A stretch of 64,000 bases of DNA from contig NC_133328.1 of assembly GCF_042186555.1 (NCBI RefSeq), positions 62,775,685-62,839,684 of the forward strand, given 5' to 3'. This document shows positions 1 through 10,905 of the stretch, in pieces. Positions within the stretch are counted from its first letter, which is position 1; the number at the start of each line of letters is the position of its first letter. This DNA is from Aquarana catesbeiana (Eukaryota; Chordata; Amphibia; Anura; Ranidae). The position numbers were made by a program, and so were the translations under genes. Below the pieces are notes generated by a model. That model saw only the letters and a program-made list of their open reading frames with translations. It was not told the origin of the DNA and searched no databases.

Positions 1-2249
1 GCAAATTCGCTGTAAAATTGCACACGTTTCGGTGCCATTATCGGCACTTTTTGTTTTTCCGCCAAAATTTTTCAGCGCATCTCTAATCAGGGCACTTACC
101 TGTCCAGGTATCCTATGATCTTGGCACCCCTAGCCAATTTGTCCATCGCCTGTGGGTGGAGGCGCCGTCATCTTCACTAAGGGAAACGGGAAGTGAAGCC
201 TGCGGCTTCACAGCCTGTTTCCTACTGCGTGTGCGCTAGGCCTGCTGTGCTTTCTGAATGGTCCCACTGTCTTCTGGGACCTCTGTGTCTCCCAAAAGAC
301 AGCGGGGGACGGGGAAGGAGGAGGGGCCAGAAATTTGACAGGTTTTGACAGGTATCCGCTCCCCCCAAAAAGTGCCAAATGTGGCAGTGGAGGGTGTGAA
401 CAAGTGGAGCTTCCCCTTTTGGGTGGAGCTCCGCTTTAAAAGATAAGCTCACTTTTTGGAAAAAAAAGATAAATGTACAATTTTTATTTATTTTTTTTGG
501 AGCCTGTAAAGCGTTGTACCAGCGATCAGAAGATCTACTAATGTATCTGTGTGCCCGTACATCCTGTTAGGGCAAGCAGATGCAATCTGACAGGAAGAAT
601 AAATGAACTACCACGGTGCTCCACAGCACCATGATAGTTCATTGAGAACTACAAACCAACAACCACAAAGGATGTCTGGCCTGTAGTTCATTCACACACA
701 GAGCTGTGTGAATGAATGATGCGGCCATGTGGGCAGAGCCCCCACTGGCCACGCAGATTTCAAAAAGTGACAGCTAGTACAGGGAACTTCTCCCTGGTAC
801 TGCTGTCACAGAGAGGAGGGGACCGGGCAGCAGCTACAGCATTGGGAACATGTTACACATTCCACCCGTTTTTAGGGTGGAACATGTAACTTGTTTCCAA
901 AGGTGAACTTATCCTTTAACCACAGATCTGTGCCCCCCCCCCCTATAGTAGGAACACCAAGGTGGAAATAGTATGGACAAATTGGCCTTGGGGTGTCATT
1001 TGTTCTCTCCATTTTGAGGATCTTCTTTTCTTTTCTTTTTTTTTGGTGTAGCAAAGAATAATTAAAACCTCATGTCACATTTCGCTATCTATAGGTGTCA
1101 ATGTACAGGGTGTGAGAAGAAATTGATGGTTTTCAGCTGAATGAGTTTTTTTTTTTTTTACTGTCCAAAAATAGCGATACATTTCTCTTGCCTGGTTCTA
1201 CTGTGTTTGCTAGACAATACTGTATGTTCTGTTTTTATGTGTTAAAGGAGGTGATTGAACAGAAGTCTTAAAAAATGTTTCAAGCCTGAGGCCTAATCTG
1301 TGGGACTGACTTCATTGCTATGCTGGTGGTTTCTTCACATTCCATGCACTTAGGGGCGCAGTATAAATGCAGCGATATGACCTCGCTGTGCGGTCACACC
1401 AGTGCTTAAAAAAGCAAAAACCACATCTTTGTAAAGTATAACTTTGCTCAGTGTTTAGTTGAGACATGGGCGCTAGTGAACCCCCCGCCCATTTATTTCA
1501 ATCTCAATAGGGAGAAGAAAAAAAAGTCAGGGGTAGGACATCTCCGTCATGGGAGCTGTCAGTGTGACCAGCCTGTCCTCCATTGTGGAGTGTTTAACAG
1601 AGAACTATCCCAGTACCGTTTGGTTGGTAGTATATTACATTACATTTTGACTTTCTGTTTCTCTTCAGGATTGCAAACCAAGTTCACTCAAATTCCTGTT
1701 ATGGCTAAATGCTGCAGATGTGGCAACCTCAGCCAAGACGTTCTCTGTAATTTAGAGCAAATAAATAGGTCGTTTGTGTGCAAGAGAGTGACACCTTTTA
1801 TAATGGCCTTGTGGCAGAGCTTGTAGACAGAAAAAATAATTAGAACATTTATCTTCTCAATTAAAGAAAAAGTCAATACCAATGGAAATACTGCAATATA
1901 AGTTTTGGATGGAGATGGCCTTTCAGGGTTTGTGCACACAGACTGTAAGATGTTTTTAAGCCTACCGTAAACCTCCAGTGTTTTCCTGTGCCCGGGGAGC
2001 CCCAATGTGTCATCTACAGCCTGCTATAAAAGTGAAGGGCTGTACATTTGTAAATGCAGATGCATTTATTAGTGCTGCACGATTAATTGTTAAAAGGTCG
2101 TGATTTCGAGTCAAGCCCCTCACGATTTTAACCCGACATTTCCCCGATTCTATGTGACCAGTGCAGAGCCGCTCAGAGCTGTCAAAAAAAAAAAAAAAAA
2201 AAAGAAAAAGCCAGCAATGTTTATCAACATTCCTCGGCGCTGGGAATTA
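1..2249. other. Unassigned intergenic sequence
   Basis: No gene or transposon could be identified with confidence here. The stretch contains several homopolymer runs, a short palindrome around 684-716 built on the word CACACAGAGCTGTGTG, and a run of A at about 2181-2202. A segment near 2066-2180 that begins GTGCTGCACGATTAAT has the look of a MITE end, but no partner end was found. Short open frames on both strands have no recognisable domains and are best treated as chance. Confidence 0.5.
1669..1755 (+). other. Candidate terminal coding exon (unverified)
   Basis: A pyrimidine-rich tract (about 1648-1666) ending in CAG at 1666-1668 forms a plausible 3' splice acceptor. The frame starting at 1669 stays open for 28 codons and closes with TAG at 1753-1755. 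The peptide starts DCKPSSLKF and is of mixed, protein-like composition. AT-rich sequence with an AATTAAA-like word follows near 1859. I do not recognise the protein, no upstream exon is visible, and a 28-codon open frame is easily random. This is a lead only. Confidence 0.15.
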
Positions 2250-2846
2250 GGCTGCATTCACGCCTGAGCGTAGCGTCTTTGATCGCTTTTCTGGGGTTTT
2301 TTGGCACGTTGGTATGTAACGTTTTTGGGCTTTGGGTTTTTTTTTTTATTAGCCAATAGAGAAAACTATTATCTGTTGCATCATTTTGTTGCTAGGTATT
2401 TCAGCTTTTTTAGCTTTTCCATTAGTTTTTATTTTCTTCTTTTATTACTATTCATTTATTATAATGTTTTTTTGTTAGGGCCAAGGGGTTCGAGTTCAGT
2501 TTAGGTTAGGATTAGGAGTTGGGGATAGGATTATTTATTATTATTATTTTATTTTTTATTTTATTTATTATTATTATTATTATTCAAATAATAATGAATA
2601 TACAAAAAAATAAATTCAGTAAATTAATACTAAGTAACAATAAATAAATAATTAACCCTTAAAGTGATTGTAAAGGCTCGCTTATTTAAAAAAAAAATAA
2701 CAAACATGTTATGCTTACCTCCTCTGTGCATTTGGTTTTGCACAGAGCAGCCCGGATCCTCCTCTTCTCGGGTCCCTCTTTGCTGCTCCTGGCCCCTCCC
2801 TCCTTTGAGTGCCCTCTCAGCCAGCAGCTTGCTACAGGTTGTCACC

Positions 2847-4032
2847 TGTAAAAATGTAGAGAGGGTGTAAAAAACCTTCTCTTCTCACAGACACGTGTTA
2901 TGTCAACAGTGTCTTAGGCGTTTTGTTCCAAAGTTCAGTAGCCAGACTGTCTTAAACAAAGTGTGAGTTTATTTGGTCACACTTGGCAACAACTTGAAAA
3001 TATATACAAAGTTAAATTCTTCTTACAGCTTGATGTAGTAAAACAAAAATAACAGGAACAAAAATCTTGTATCAAGAAGGTTCAAGAGATGTCTCAGCTC
3101 CGTCTGTTCTTCTCTATGTCAGAGAGATGTCCGCTCTAGCAGCTGTTTGTGAGGTAGGCTGTATTTAGGCCTAATGTAAACGAAATGTCTTCTGTAGAGT
3201 AAGAATGCGTGTGTTCTTCTTTGTGTATGTGAAAAGGTAGTGAAGTCCTTCTGTGTGTGTGTGAAGGACATGTCTTGTGTGTGTGTGTGGTGTGTCGTGT
3301 GTGTGTAGTAAAGTGTGTGCGCCGTGCGTGTGTCGTGCGTCCTGAAGTGAAGTGTCACTCTGTTTTTATACTATTTCAAATCAACTAGTCAGCAGACTAT
3401 AGCCATAGCCATATACGGCTAGAACTAAAAATGAAATGATCATATTCGTGATTCTTCTAAATATTCTCTTTCCCATGAGCTAACACGTCTCTTAAACTTC
3501 TTGATTGTCAGTAACACACAGCAGATTCTTATAAAAAACTAAAGGTGAATGACCTTTCCAAATGGCCGAATTCTTGTAATGGATATTCTTTAAGCTACAG
3601 AAATGCAATTCTGTACCAAACCTTACAAATGCATATTAAACTATAATTGGAAACATATAAACATATATTACTTCACACAAACTCAATCTAGCTAACTAAT
3701 TAAATAACTATATCAAATAACTAACTATATTATAGATAATATATGTTTTTACTTTTAAAAAGATCTTTACAATAAAGTCTATGACAGATATACTGAGTAT
3801 ATTCTTATCTGTGAAACCACTGACCTACTGACCTTTAGTCATTAACAGTACATGGAGAACAACTGTTACAGAAATGACATGCACACAACCTAACTATTTC
3901 AAGATTCGTCTTATGCTGAGCTGAGTGAGATTTCAATGTCAAAGCTACAATCAAATCAAAGCATAAAAGGGAACTCAGACTGCATAAATACAGATCTTGA
4001 TAATAAAGCCGAATTAATATAATTATTCTACA
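2847..4032 (-). repeat. ERV1 3' LTR
   Basis: This LTR of 1186 bp is at the 3' end of the minus-strand provirus. On the minus strand it starts TGTAGAATAAT and ends TTTTTACA. It has a TATA box (TATAAAAA, plus coordinates 3363-3370) and a polyadenylation signal (AATAAA, 2968-2973), so R runs from roughly 3340 down to about 2950. The R region contains GT-rich microsatellite tracts (3250-3310). Unusually long for an LTR of this kind. Confidence 0.85.
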
Positions 4033-4040
4033 ATTCCCCC
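4033..4040 (-). promoter_or_regulatory. ERV1 polypurine tract
   Basis: On the minus strand the sequence AGGGGGAAT directly precedes the first TG of the 3' LTR. This is the expected position and composition of the plus-strand primer for reverse transcription, and it fixes the element's orientation. Confidence 0.75.
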
Positions 4041-4093
4041 TGAATATAATTTATTATATTACCTAAATCACGCGCACTCCATTTGTGGCCCTT

Positions 4094-4327
4094 TCATACA
4101 CATTTTGAATCAGTTGCTCCAGATGTACCACAGCTCATCATAGGATCAGATAAGCCACTAAAAATACCTATCATAATTTTTTCACCTTTTTTCATTTCTT
4201 CCTTAATCAATTTATAAAATCGTTTCATTCTAACCATAATACAGATTTGGAATAAACTACATAATATCATGATAATAAATATAATAACTATAGGATGCAA
4301 TAATATATTTCCGGCAGCAGTTGTCAT
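4094..4327 (-). pseudogene. ERV1 env transmembrane-subunit end (remnant)
   Basis: A 77-residue open stretch sits immediately upstream of the polypurine tract, where retroviral env ends. It has one strongly hydrophobic segment of about 20 residues (residues 9-29, LLHPIVIIFIIMILCSLF core) followed by a basic, Lys-rich tail (KEEMKKGEKIM). This looks like a membrane anchor with cytoplasmic tail. No surface-subunit or fusion-peptide sequence could be recognised upstream, so only the tail of env, if that is what it is, remains open. Assignment rests on position and composition, not on a database match. Confidence 0.5.
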
Positions 4328-7300
4328 TGAGGTATTTCCTCAAACTGAAACATTCCTGCTGATTACATCCTACCCATTTAGTTCTTATTTTTACCAATTA
4401 TTTTTATTTATTTTATTACCAATTCTTTAGAAACAAAAAGTATAATTTCAATGTACCTTAAAAATAACAAAATAATCTTTCCAATTGACATCTCTGTTTG
4501 CATCCCTGGTACCTTCAGATCTATAATTCTTAACCATAACTTTAGCTACTGGAATAAATTACTAAACATACTCATAAGTAGAAATCTCATTCAAGACATG
4601 ATTTCTATTTAAATTTAGCAAAGGCCTAGCCATGTTTTGTGAACAACTTCTGAAATACCTGTACCTGTTGTTCGCAAAGTTTGCAACCACACTTCTTTCT
4701 GTACAACAGATTATATAAATAACTAAGTATGCTAATCTCAAAAGACATCCTGTCATTAACTCGAAAAGTTAACAAACCTTATATTTAAAAAATAATAAAG
4801 TTTTTAAACAAAAACTGTAGCAGGTAAATAAGTCACCCAATCTTTACCTTTTTCTTGAATCATCTTACCCTATTTAGACTTTATAATACTATTCATATGT
4901 TCTACAATACCTGAGTACTTAAGATGATAAGAAACAAAAAGTTTACTAAATACCTAAAATAGCATACATGTCCTGCAAAATTTTAAATCATAATCTGATT
5001 CCATGGTTTGAAATCCAACCCCAATGGAATATGACATCAGTTCACAACAACTTAGCTTTTGTTAAAAATATTATTTTTTCTAGAATTATCTCAATTAATT
5101 TATCAAAAAGAAACATTAACTAAAAAAACAACATCCTAATATCCTCCTTTAGCAGGTGGAAAAAACTAATATAATCAATCTATATAGATTTGCCAAATTC
5201 CTCAATACTTTGTAGTATTAGGTTACGCTTTCCTTTTGGATTGTTCTATAAACAAATAAAACATTATTCAGAAGTTTGATGACAAAGTTTTCTAAAATGA
5301 GTAGTTCAGAATTTCTTTCATTAGCTTAAACAAAAAAATCAATCAGTCAGTCAGTCAGGTACCTGGATATGCAAAAAGAAAAAATTTAATTTAAAAATAA
5401 CTCTATCCATTATTGTTGGAATTATTTTTTTACAATAAATATTATCTTCATCAGTCTGTACTGATTCTAACTAAAACAAAATGTCATAGTCCCCCTTTTT
5501 ATCCTGTGACTAATATTAAATCTTGCAAAAGAATAATCTTACCAGATTATTGTATTTTTTCCTTTACACTGACAATTTAGGTTGGGCTTTCCCAAATATT
5601 ATATTTCTGAAAGAAATTTGATCATGTTGAAATTTCTTTTCAGAACCAAAAACATTCCTCTCATACAGTATGATTGAATGAGCCACACATGCCTGTCACT
5701 CTGACTGCTAAACACATGGCAGTCTAAAGTTCAGCTTTTAATGCAGACACTTACAGAAAGTTTAATATTGTCATTCCATTGTGCCAATATTTGGATCCAT
5801 CTATAGAAGCACAAGAAATTCTTTCCCAATAAATGTCCACTAAAAGTTGACAAAGTGACTTTTTCCTTCATTTATACAACTGTGGTTCTATCCCTCACAC
5901 TGCATCTATTTAATCCCCATGTATTTTTATATACCACTACAACTGATCTTTTTAACATCCAATTGCCACTAGACAAAGCTGTGTGTGTTGACACCTTCTG
6001 TTTTCCTTATAATAACACCTTTAGTGTAACATAAGATGCTTTTCTAAACAAATGGTGCAAAACCCACAATGTCTCTGATCTGTAGCATTGGACAATGCAC
6101 TTCTAACACATTTTTATATTTTTTATTTTTTATAAATACCAATGAAATTGTCCCATCACCCACATACACTTAAATGTAAAATGGCTGAGAGAGATCTCTA
6201 TATTAATCAAAAAATACTAAATTAATAAGGGCTTTCTTTAGATCTTCAAATTATTCTATTATGTTATCTTTTGTTTTTAAAAAATATTTGCCCTACAATA
6301 AGCCTATATAATTCATTAAAATTCACTCAGACAAATTCTTTGTCTGCAAAAATCTCAATGAACTCTTAAGAAAAGTTATTAAGGCCCAAAAAATCTTATT
6401 TTTTTTTTTTTTTAAACAATTACTTTAGTAAGTAATAATACCTTTTAAAAATACATTTTTCTCGTCAATGAATCCTCTTCCAGATATTTGGAAGACTTAA
6501 CACAAAAATGTGTTGTGTTTTGATCCACAGAAGTGAAAACTGTCATGGCATGACGACTAGTCTGTGTAACTTGATCTGCATTTCTCTGTTGGTAATAGGC
6601 TCCACCGTATGTCACAAACTCTTCAGAGAATGATCTGTTACTGTCAGTCTTAGCTATCATGCTTTGTATACAATACACTGTGCAATTCGGTAACAATCTA
6701 GTTTTTCGTTTTTAAAATGTTTAACCTTTTTACCACTTTTTTAAACATATTTTGTTTGTACATCTGCCAAAAATCATGTACACTACGTTATATGACTTTC
6801 CTGATTATAGTAATGACAAAAAAAAATTGTTTAGAGGACAATCTCGTGAAACTCACAGATTGGATCCTGCCCAAAAACTGCGATTGGCCATATCCCCGAG
6901 AAAACTCCTCCCTCAATCAAAGTCCTCACTTTTACCAGAAATACTAATTTACAAAGACTTTTAACAATTGTTATTTTTACAATTTTTTAGATTGAACAAA
7001 ACTTTCATATTTTAATATTTTCTCTGGGTAGTCTTAAATAAATAAGAACAATCTACTACTTTTAATTTAATAACCAAATCTAAGTTTGTAATTTTTGTAT
7101 AAATTGTTCAATCCTTAACTTATTATTTCCTGCAACCAAATCTGTAGGATTTTTGTAAGACACTAAACACCATGTTATTTTCCATAATCTCAATTTCATA
7201 CAGTTCTTTGCACAATCGTAAGCAATACTTTTTTCTCTGAAAACTTTTTTTTTCTCTGCCCCCTATATATGTGTTTTAAAATGACCACGTGTAATAACAC

Positions 7301-7576
7301 ACATTTTCTGTTGTTCAGGGCTAAAATATTCATAAACATCATAAACATTTACATGCAGCATTAAACTTAGTTTCCTTATTTAATAACTTCTTTACACTCT
7401 GGCATTAATTAATTACTACTGCATATATTCCTGTATTCCATATATATGGAATGTATCAATTTCCCGATAGTACAGGAAAATACTTCTGAGCCTTGAGATG
7501 TTAACCATCCCATGTTACCCTTTTTATATAAACAAACACACTCACCCCTTGTTAGTATGATAGTCCTTGTGTGCAC
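4328..7576 (-). other. ERV1 interior without recognisable genes
   Basis: This AT-rich stretch contains no open frame longer than about 85 codons on the coding (minus) strand, and none shows protease, reverse transcriptase, RNase H or integrase motifs. Short open stretches at 4562-4756 and 6445-6696 on the minus strand have no recognised domain. Because the flanking LTRs look identical, the decay probably predates this insertion and was copied with it. Confidence 0.6.
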
Positions 7577-7846
7577 TTAAAAAAAAACAAGAGATGAATA
7601 ATGTCCTTTAAATTTGTTGTTCGTTGCCTTTTCTTTCGTTTGTTGCTTTTTCTTTCTTTTGTTGCGTTTTCTTTCTTTCGTTGCTTCTTCTTTCCTTTGT
7701 TGCCTTTTCTTGGAAGAATCATTTTCTTGTAGCTTTTTGCCTTGTTCCTTGTATTGTGTGCTGTAGTGTGCTTTAGTGTGCTTCAGTGTACTTGCCTGTT
7801 GATTTTTCTTTGCCTGTTTCTTGGACTTTCCATCTTCAAACATCAA
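7577..7846 (-). other. Lys-rich open stretch with short tandem repeats
   Basis: This 89-codon frame is extremely rich in Lys, Gln and Glu (for example KEEATKERKRNKRKKK) because the DNA at 7620-7720 is a degenerate tandem repeat of about 24 bp built on TTGTTGCSTTTTCTTTC. It lies where a gag start would be expected in ERV1, but no matrix or capsid signature is visible. It may be only a translated simple repeat. Confidence 0.3.
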
Positions 7847-8439
7847 AATCCAACTTTCATCTTAGCTTACCAAATAGTACATACATCTGCCTGTTGTACC
7901 TCAATGGTAGCTTTTTCAAATAACGTGAAGTCTCAGTTCTTAGGAACTAACCTTGGCAGAAATCTTCACGTACGTAACGTTACGTTTTCACAAACAAAGT
8001 CTTGGATTTCCAACAATAACTTGAAGCATATCATCCAAATGGCCTTGACAATCAACTTCGTAGGCTGGGTCTTCCTTTTTTTTTTTTTTTTTCAAAGTTA
8101 CAAACTTTGGCTAGAGGTGAGAAAACAGACATAGAAAAACTCACCCGTGACTTATTGAACTGTTGTCCACATCTGACGCAAACGCCTCCTTCTAGGTTCT
8201 TTACTTAGTTTCTTCTTGGAGCTTGTTGTTCCTCCATATTTGATTATCAGATGCCATATCTTATTTAGAAGAATTTCTCGTCTTTAGCTGGCTCAGTTCC
8301 TTGGACCTTGCATCCTTGTCTGATGGAACACAAACGCCGCTTTCTAGGTTCTTTGATCGTTTTTTCCCGAGACTTGATCAATCATGAAAAATGTGTGAGT
8401 CTCCCCCCTTTGTCGAGGAGCAGGGAAAAAAAACTAAAC
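7847..8439 (-). other. ERV1 5' leader
   Basis: This segment lies between the primer site and the Lys-rich stretch. It contains two related blocks, at about 8170-8215 and 8328-8375, each with the phrase TTCTAGGTTCTTT, suggesting a small internal duplication of the untranslated leader. No coding feature is apparent. Confidence 0.4.
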
Positions 8440-8455
8440 TGGCTGGCAATCGCCA
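8439..8455 (-). promoter_or_regulatory. ERV1 primer-binding site
   Basis: On the minus strand TGGCGATTGCCAGCCAG starts one base after the 5' LTR. The leading TGG pairs with a tRNA CCA end. It resembles the tRNA-Arg site of ERV2 (TGGCGAGCCAGCCAG) but with two extra bases (TT), so the tRNA is uncertain. Confidence 0.5.
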
Positions 8456-8456
8456 A

Positions 8457-9642
8457 TGTAAAAATGTAGAGAGGGTGTAAAAAACCTTCTCTTCTCACAG
8501 ACACGTGTTATGTCAACAGTGTCTTAGGCGTTTTGTTCCAAAGTTCAGTAGCCAGACTGTCTTAAACAAAGTGTGAGTTTATTTGGTCACACTTGGCAAC
8601 AACTTGAAAATATATACAAAGTTAAATTCTTCTTACAGCTTGATGTAGTAAAACAAAAATAACAGGAACAAAAATCTTGTATCAAGAAGGTTCAAGAGAT
8701 GTCTCAGCTCCGTCTGTTCTTCTCTATGTCAGAGAGATGTCCGCTCTAGCAGCTGTTTGTGAGGTAGGCTGTATTTAGGCCTAATGTAAACGAAATGTCT
8801 TCTGTAGAGTAAGAATGCGTGTGTTCTTCTTTGTGTATGTGAAAAGGTAGTGAAGTCCTTCTGTGTGTGTGTGAAGGACATGTCTTGTGTGTGTGTGTGG
8901 TGTGTCGTGTGTGTGTAGTAAAGTGTGTGCGCCGTGCGTGTGTCGTGCGTCCTGAAGTGAAGTGTCACTCTGTTTTTATACTATTTCAAATCAACTAGTC
9001 AGCAGACTATAGCCATAGCCATATACGGCTAGAACTAAAAATGAAATGATCATATTCGTGATTCTTCTAAATATTCTCTTTCCCATGAGCTAACACGTCT
9101 CTTAAACTTCTTGATTGTCAGTAACACACAGCAGATTCTTATAAAAAACTAAAGGTGAATGACCTTTCCAAATGGCCGAATTCTTGTAATGGATATTCTT
9201 TAAGCTACAGAAATGCAATTCTGTACCAAACCTTACAAATGCATATTAAACTATAATTGGAAACATATAAACATATATTACTTCACACAAACTCAATCTA
9301 GCTAACTAATTAAATAACTATATCAAATAACTAACTATATTATAGATAATATATGTTTTTACTTTTAAAAAGATCTTTACAATAAAGTCTATGACAGATA
9401 TACTGAGTATATTCTTATCTGTGAAACCACTGACCTACTGACCTTTAGTCATTAACAGTACATGGAGAACAACTGTTACAGAAATGACATGCACACAACC
9501 TAACTATTTCAAGATTCGTCTTATGCTGAGCTGAGTGAGATTTCAATGTCAAAGCTACAATCAAATCAAAGCATAAAAGGGAACTCAGACTGCATAAATA
9601 CAGATCTTGATAATAAAGCCGAATTAATATAATTATTCTACA
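8457..9642 (-). repeat. ERV1 5' LTR
   Basis: This is the second 1186-bp LTR copy, offset 5610 bp from the first and indistinguishable by eye. It should drive minus-strand transcription from its TATAAAAA box (equivalent position 8973-8980). Confidence 0.85.
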
Positions 9643-10518
9643 TCACCCAAGCTGAATCAGAGCTCCTGGCCCCGCCCCTTCTCTCCCCTGATTGGCTGAC
9701 TGATTTTGACAGCTGCGGGAGCCAATAGTGCCGCTGCTCTGTCTCAGTCAATCAGGGGGAGTGTACTGGATGGCTGAGGGGATTGTGGACATTGCTGGAA
9801 AGAGAAGGAGCTCAGGTAGGTAAAGGTAGGTAATGGGGGGGGGGGGGGGTGTGCTGGAGAGGCTGCTTTATACAGAAGGTTTTTTATCTAGAATGCAAGA
9901 TAACAAACCTTCTACCTTTACAACTCCTTTAACACTTACCCCTTAAAAAATAAAATAATAATAAATAACTACACATCCTAACGCAAAAAAATGTATTATG
10001 AATGTATTTTTTTTGTTCGCATTTGGGTGTTATTTTATTATTAATAATAATAATGTATTTAATATTTTTTAGGTTAATTATTATTAATGTATTATTACAT
10101 ATTATTCATTATTCATTTATTTTACTTATGATGATTTATTAGTTATTTGTGTATGTATTTTAAAATGTATTTATTCATATATTACTATTTTTATTTTAGC
10201 AGAAAATTGCGCGTTGCGTTTCCATTAATTTCTGTGGGAATACTAGCGCTCCAAAAACACCCAAATCTGCCCGATTCGAGTGACAAAAAGCTCCAGAACT
10301 TGTTTGAGCTTCAGGCTTTTTGGAGTGGAGATGCGAACCATCTCCATAGACAATAATTGATTTTTTTTTTTACTCCAGCGTTTTGTAGCTTGAGGCTTCA
10401 AGCTACAAAACGCTCAGGTGTGAATGGGGCCATAGAGAAGAGATGCATTGTATGGCCTTGTATCTTTTTAGATCAAAGGAATGAACTTCTGTGTGTAAAA
10501 GGTCAGTTTAGCCACTAA

Positions 10519-10905
10519 GGGCCAGTTCACACCACATGCAGTCCAGTGTATTTTTTTTCTGCAACAAAAATGCATAGAAAGTAGGTTATATGGTTTTCAA
10601 TGGCATAGTTCACACCAGTGCTTGCAGTTCCAGTGCGTTCCAGTTCCAGAAAAAAGTAGAACATGCTGCATTTTTCTTGCACTGGACTGTAATGGAACGC
10701 TGTAAAAAGCATCAAAAACTCACGGGAATGCACCGGAACGCACCTAAACGCACCAAAAAACGCACTAGAACAGCCATGTTTTTATTTAAGGTTAAGGAAA
10801 AAAAAGGGGGGGGGGAAATGCACTGGACTGCATCAAAAACGCACTGGAACGCATCAAAAAAGCATCTGGAGCGCATCCAGACTGCGTTTCTATGGTGTGA
10901 ACTGA
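10519..10905. mobile_element. MITE with internal subrepeats
   Basis: The left end CAGTTCACACCA (about 10524-10535) is matched in inverted form by TGGTGTGAACTG at the right (10894-10905). The interior is built of variants of a roughly 10-bp word around AACGCACTGGAACGCATC, with a strong purine/pyrimidine bias. There is no coding capacity. The right end lacks the GGCC seen on the left, so it may be truncated. Confidence 0.5.

Larger units (their letters stand above)
2847..9642 (-). mobile_element. ERV1: complete endogenous retrovirus with near-identical LTRs
   Basis: Two 1186-bp direct repeats (2847-4032 and 8457-9642) begin TG and end CA, and are flanked by the 5-bp duplication TCACC (2842-2846 and 9643-9647). 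The purine tract lies next to the low-coordinate LTR and the primer site next to the high-coordinate LTR, so the element reads on the minus strand. Line-by-line comparison by eye found no difference between the LTRs, which implies a recent insertion. The 4.4-kb interior is AT-rich and has no intact gag, pro or pol; only an env-like membrane end and a Lys-rich open stretch are visible. It is therefore a non-autonomous provirus that must have been moved by proteins from elsewhere. Confidence 0.85.
2663..9928. mobile_element. TTAA-flanked MITE split by ERV1
   Basis: The left end follows TTAA at 2659-2662 and starts AGTGATTGTAAAGG. The right end is CCTTTACAACTCCT followed by TTAA at 9929-9932. 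The ends match at 11 of 14 positions as inverted repeats, and a TTAA target is typical of piggyBac-type elements. Removing ERV1 (2847-9642 plus one 5-bp duplication) leaves a MITE of roughly 470 bp. Its GC-rich interior contains a C/T-rich stretch on the left (2750-2820) and a poly-G tract at about 9835-9849. Confidence 0.5.
2250..10431. mobile_element. Outer inverted-repeat element enclosing MITE and ERV1
   Basis: The left end (2250-2275, CATTCACGCCTGAGCGT) is matched in inverted orientation at the right end (about 10405-10431, ACGCTCAGGTGTGAATG), so the ends look like the terminal inverted repeats of a non-autonomous DNA transposon. The sequence just inside is AT-rich, with runs of TTATTA on both sides (2530-2600 and 10030-10140). 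Everything from 2663 to 9928 is a later insertion. No clear target-site duplication was found, and the superfamily is unknown. Confidence 0.45.

Noticed and set aside
3119..3358. 79-codon open frame, repeated exactly at 8729-8968
   Set aside because: It is the GT-rich R region of the ERV1 LTRs read in one frame; the peptide is Thr/His repeats with no domain.
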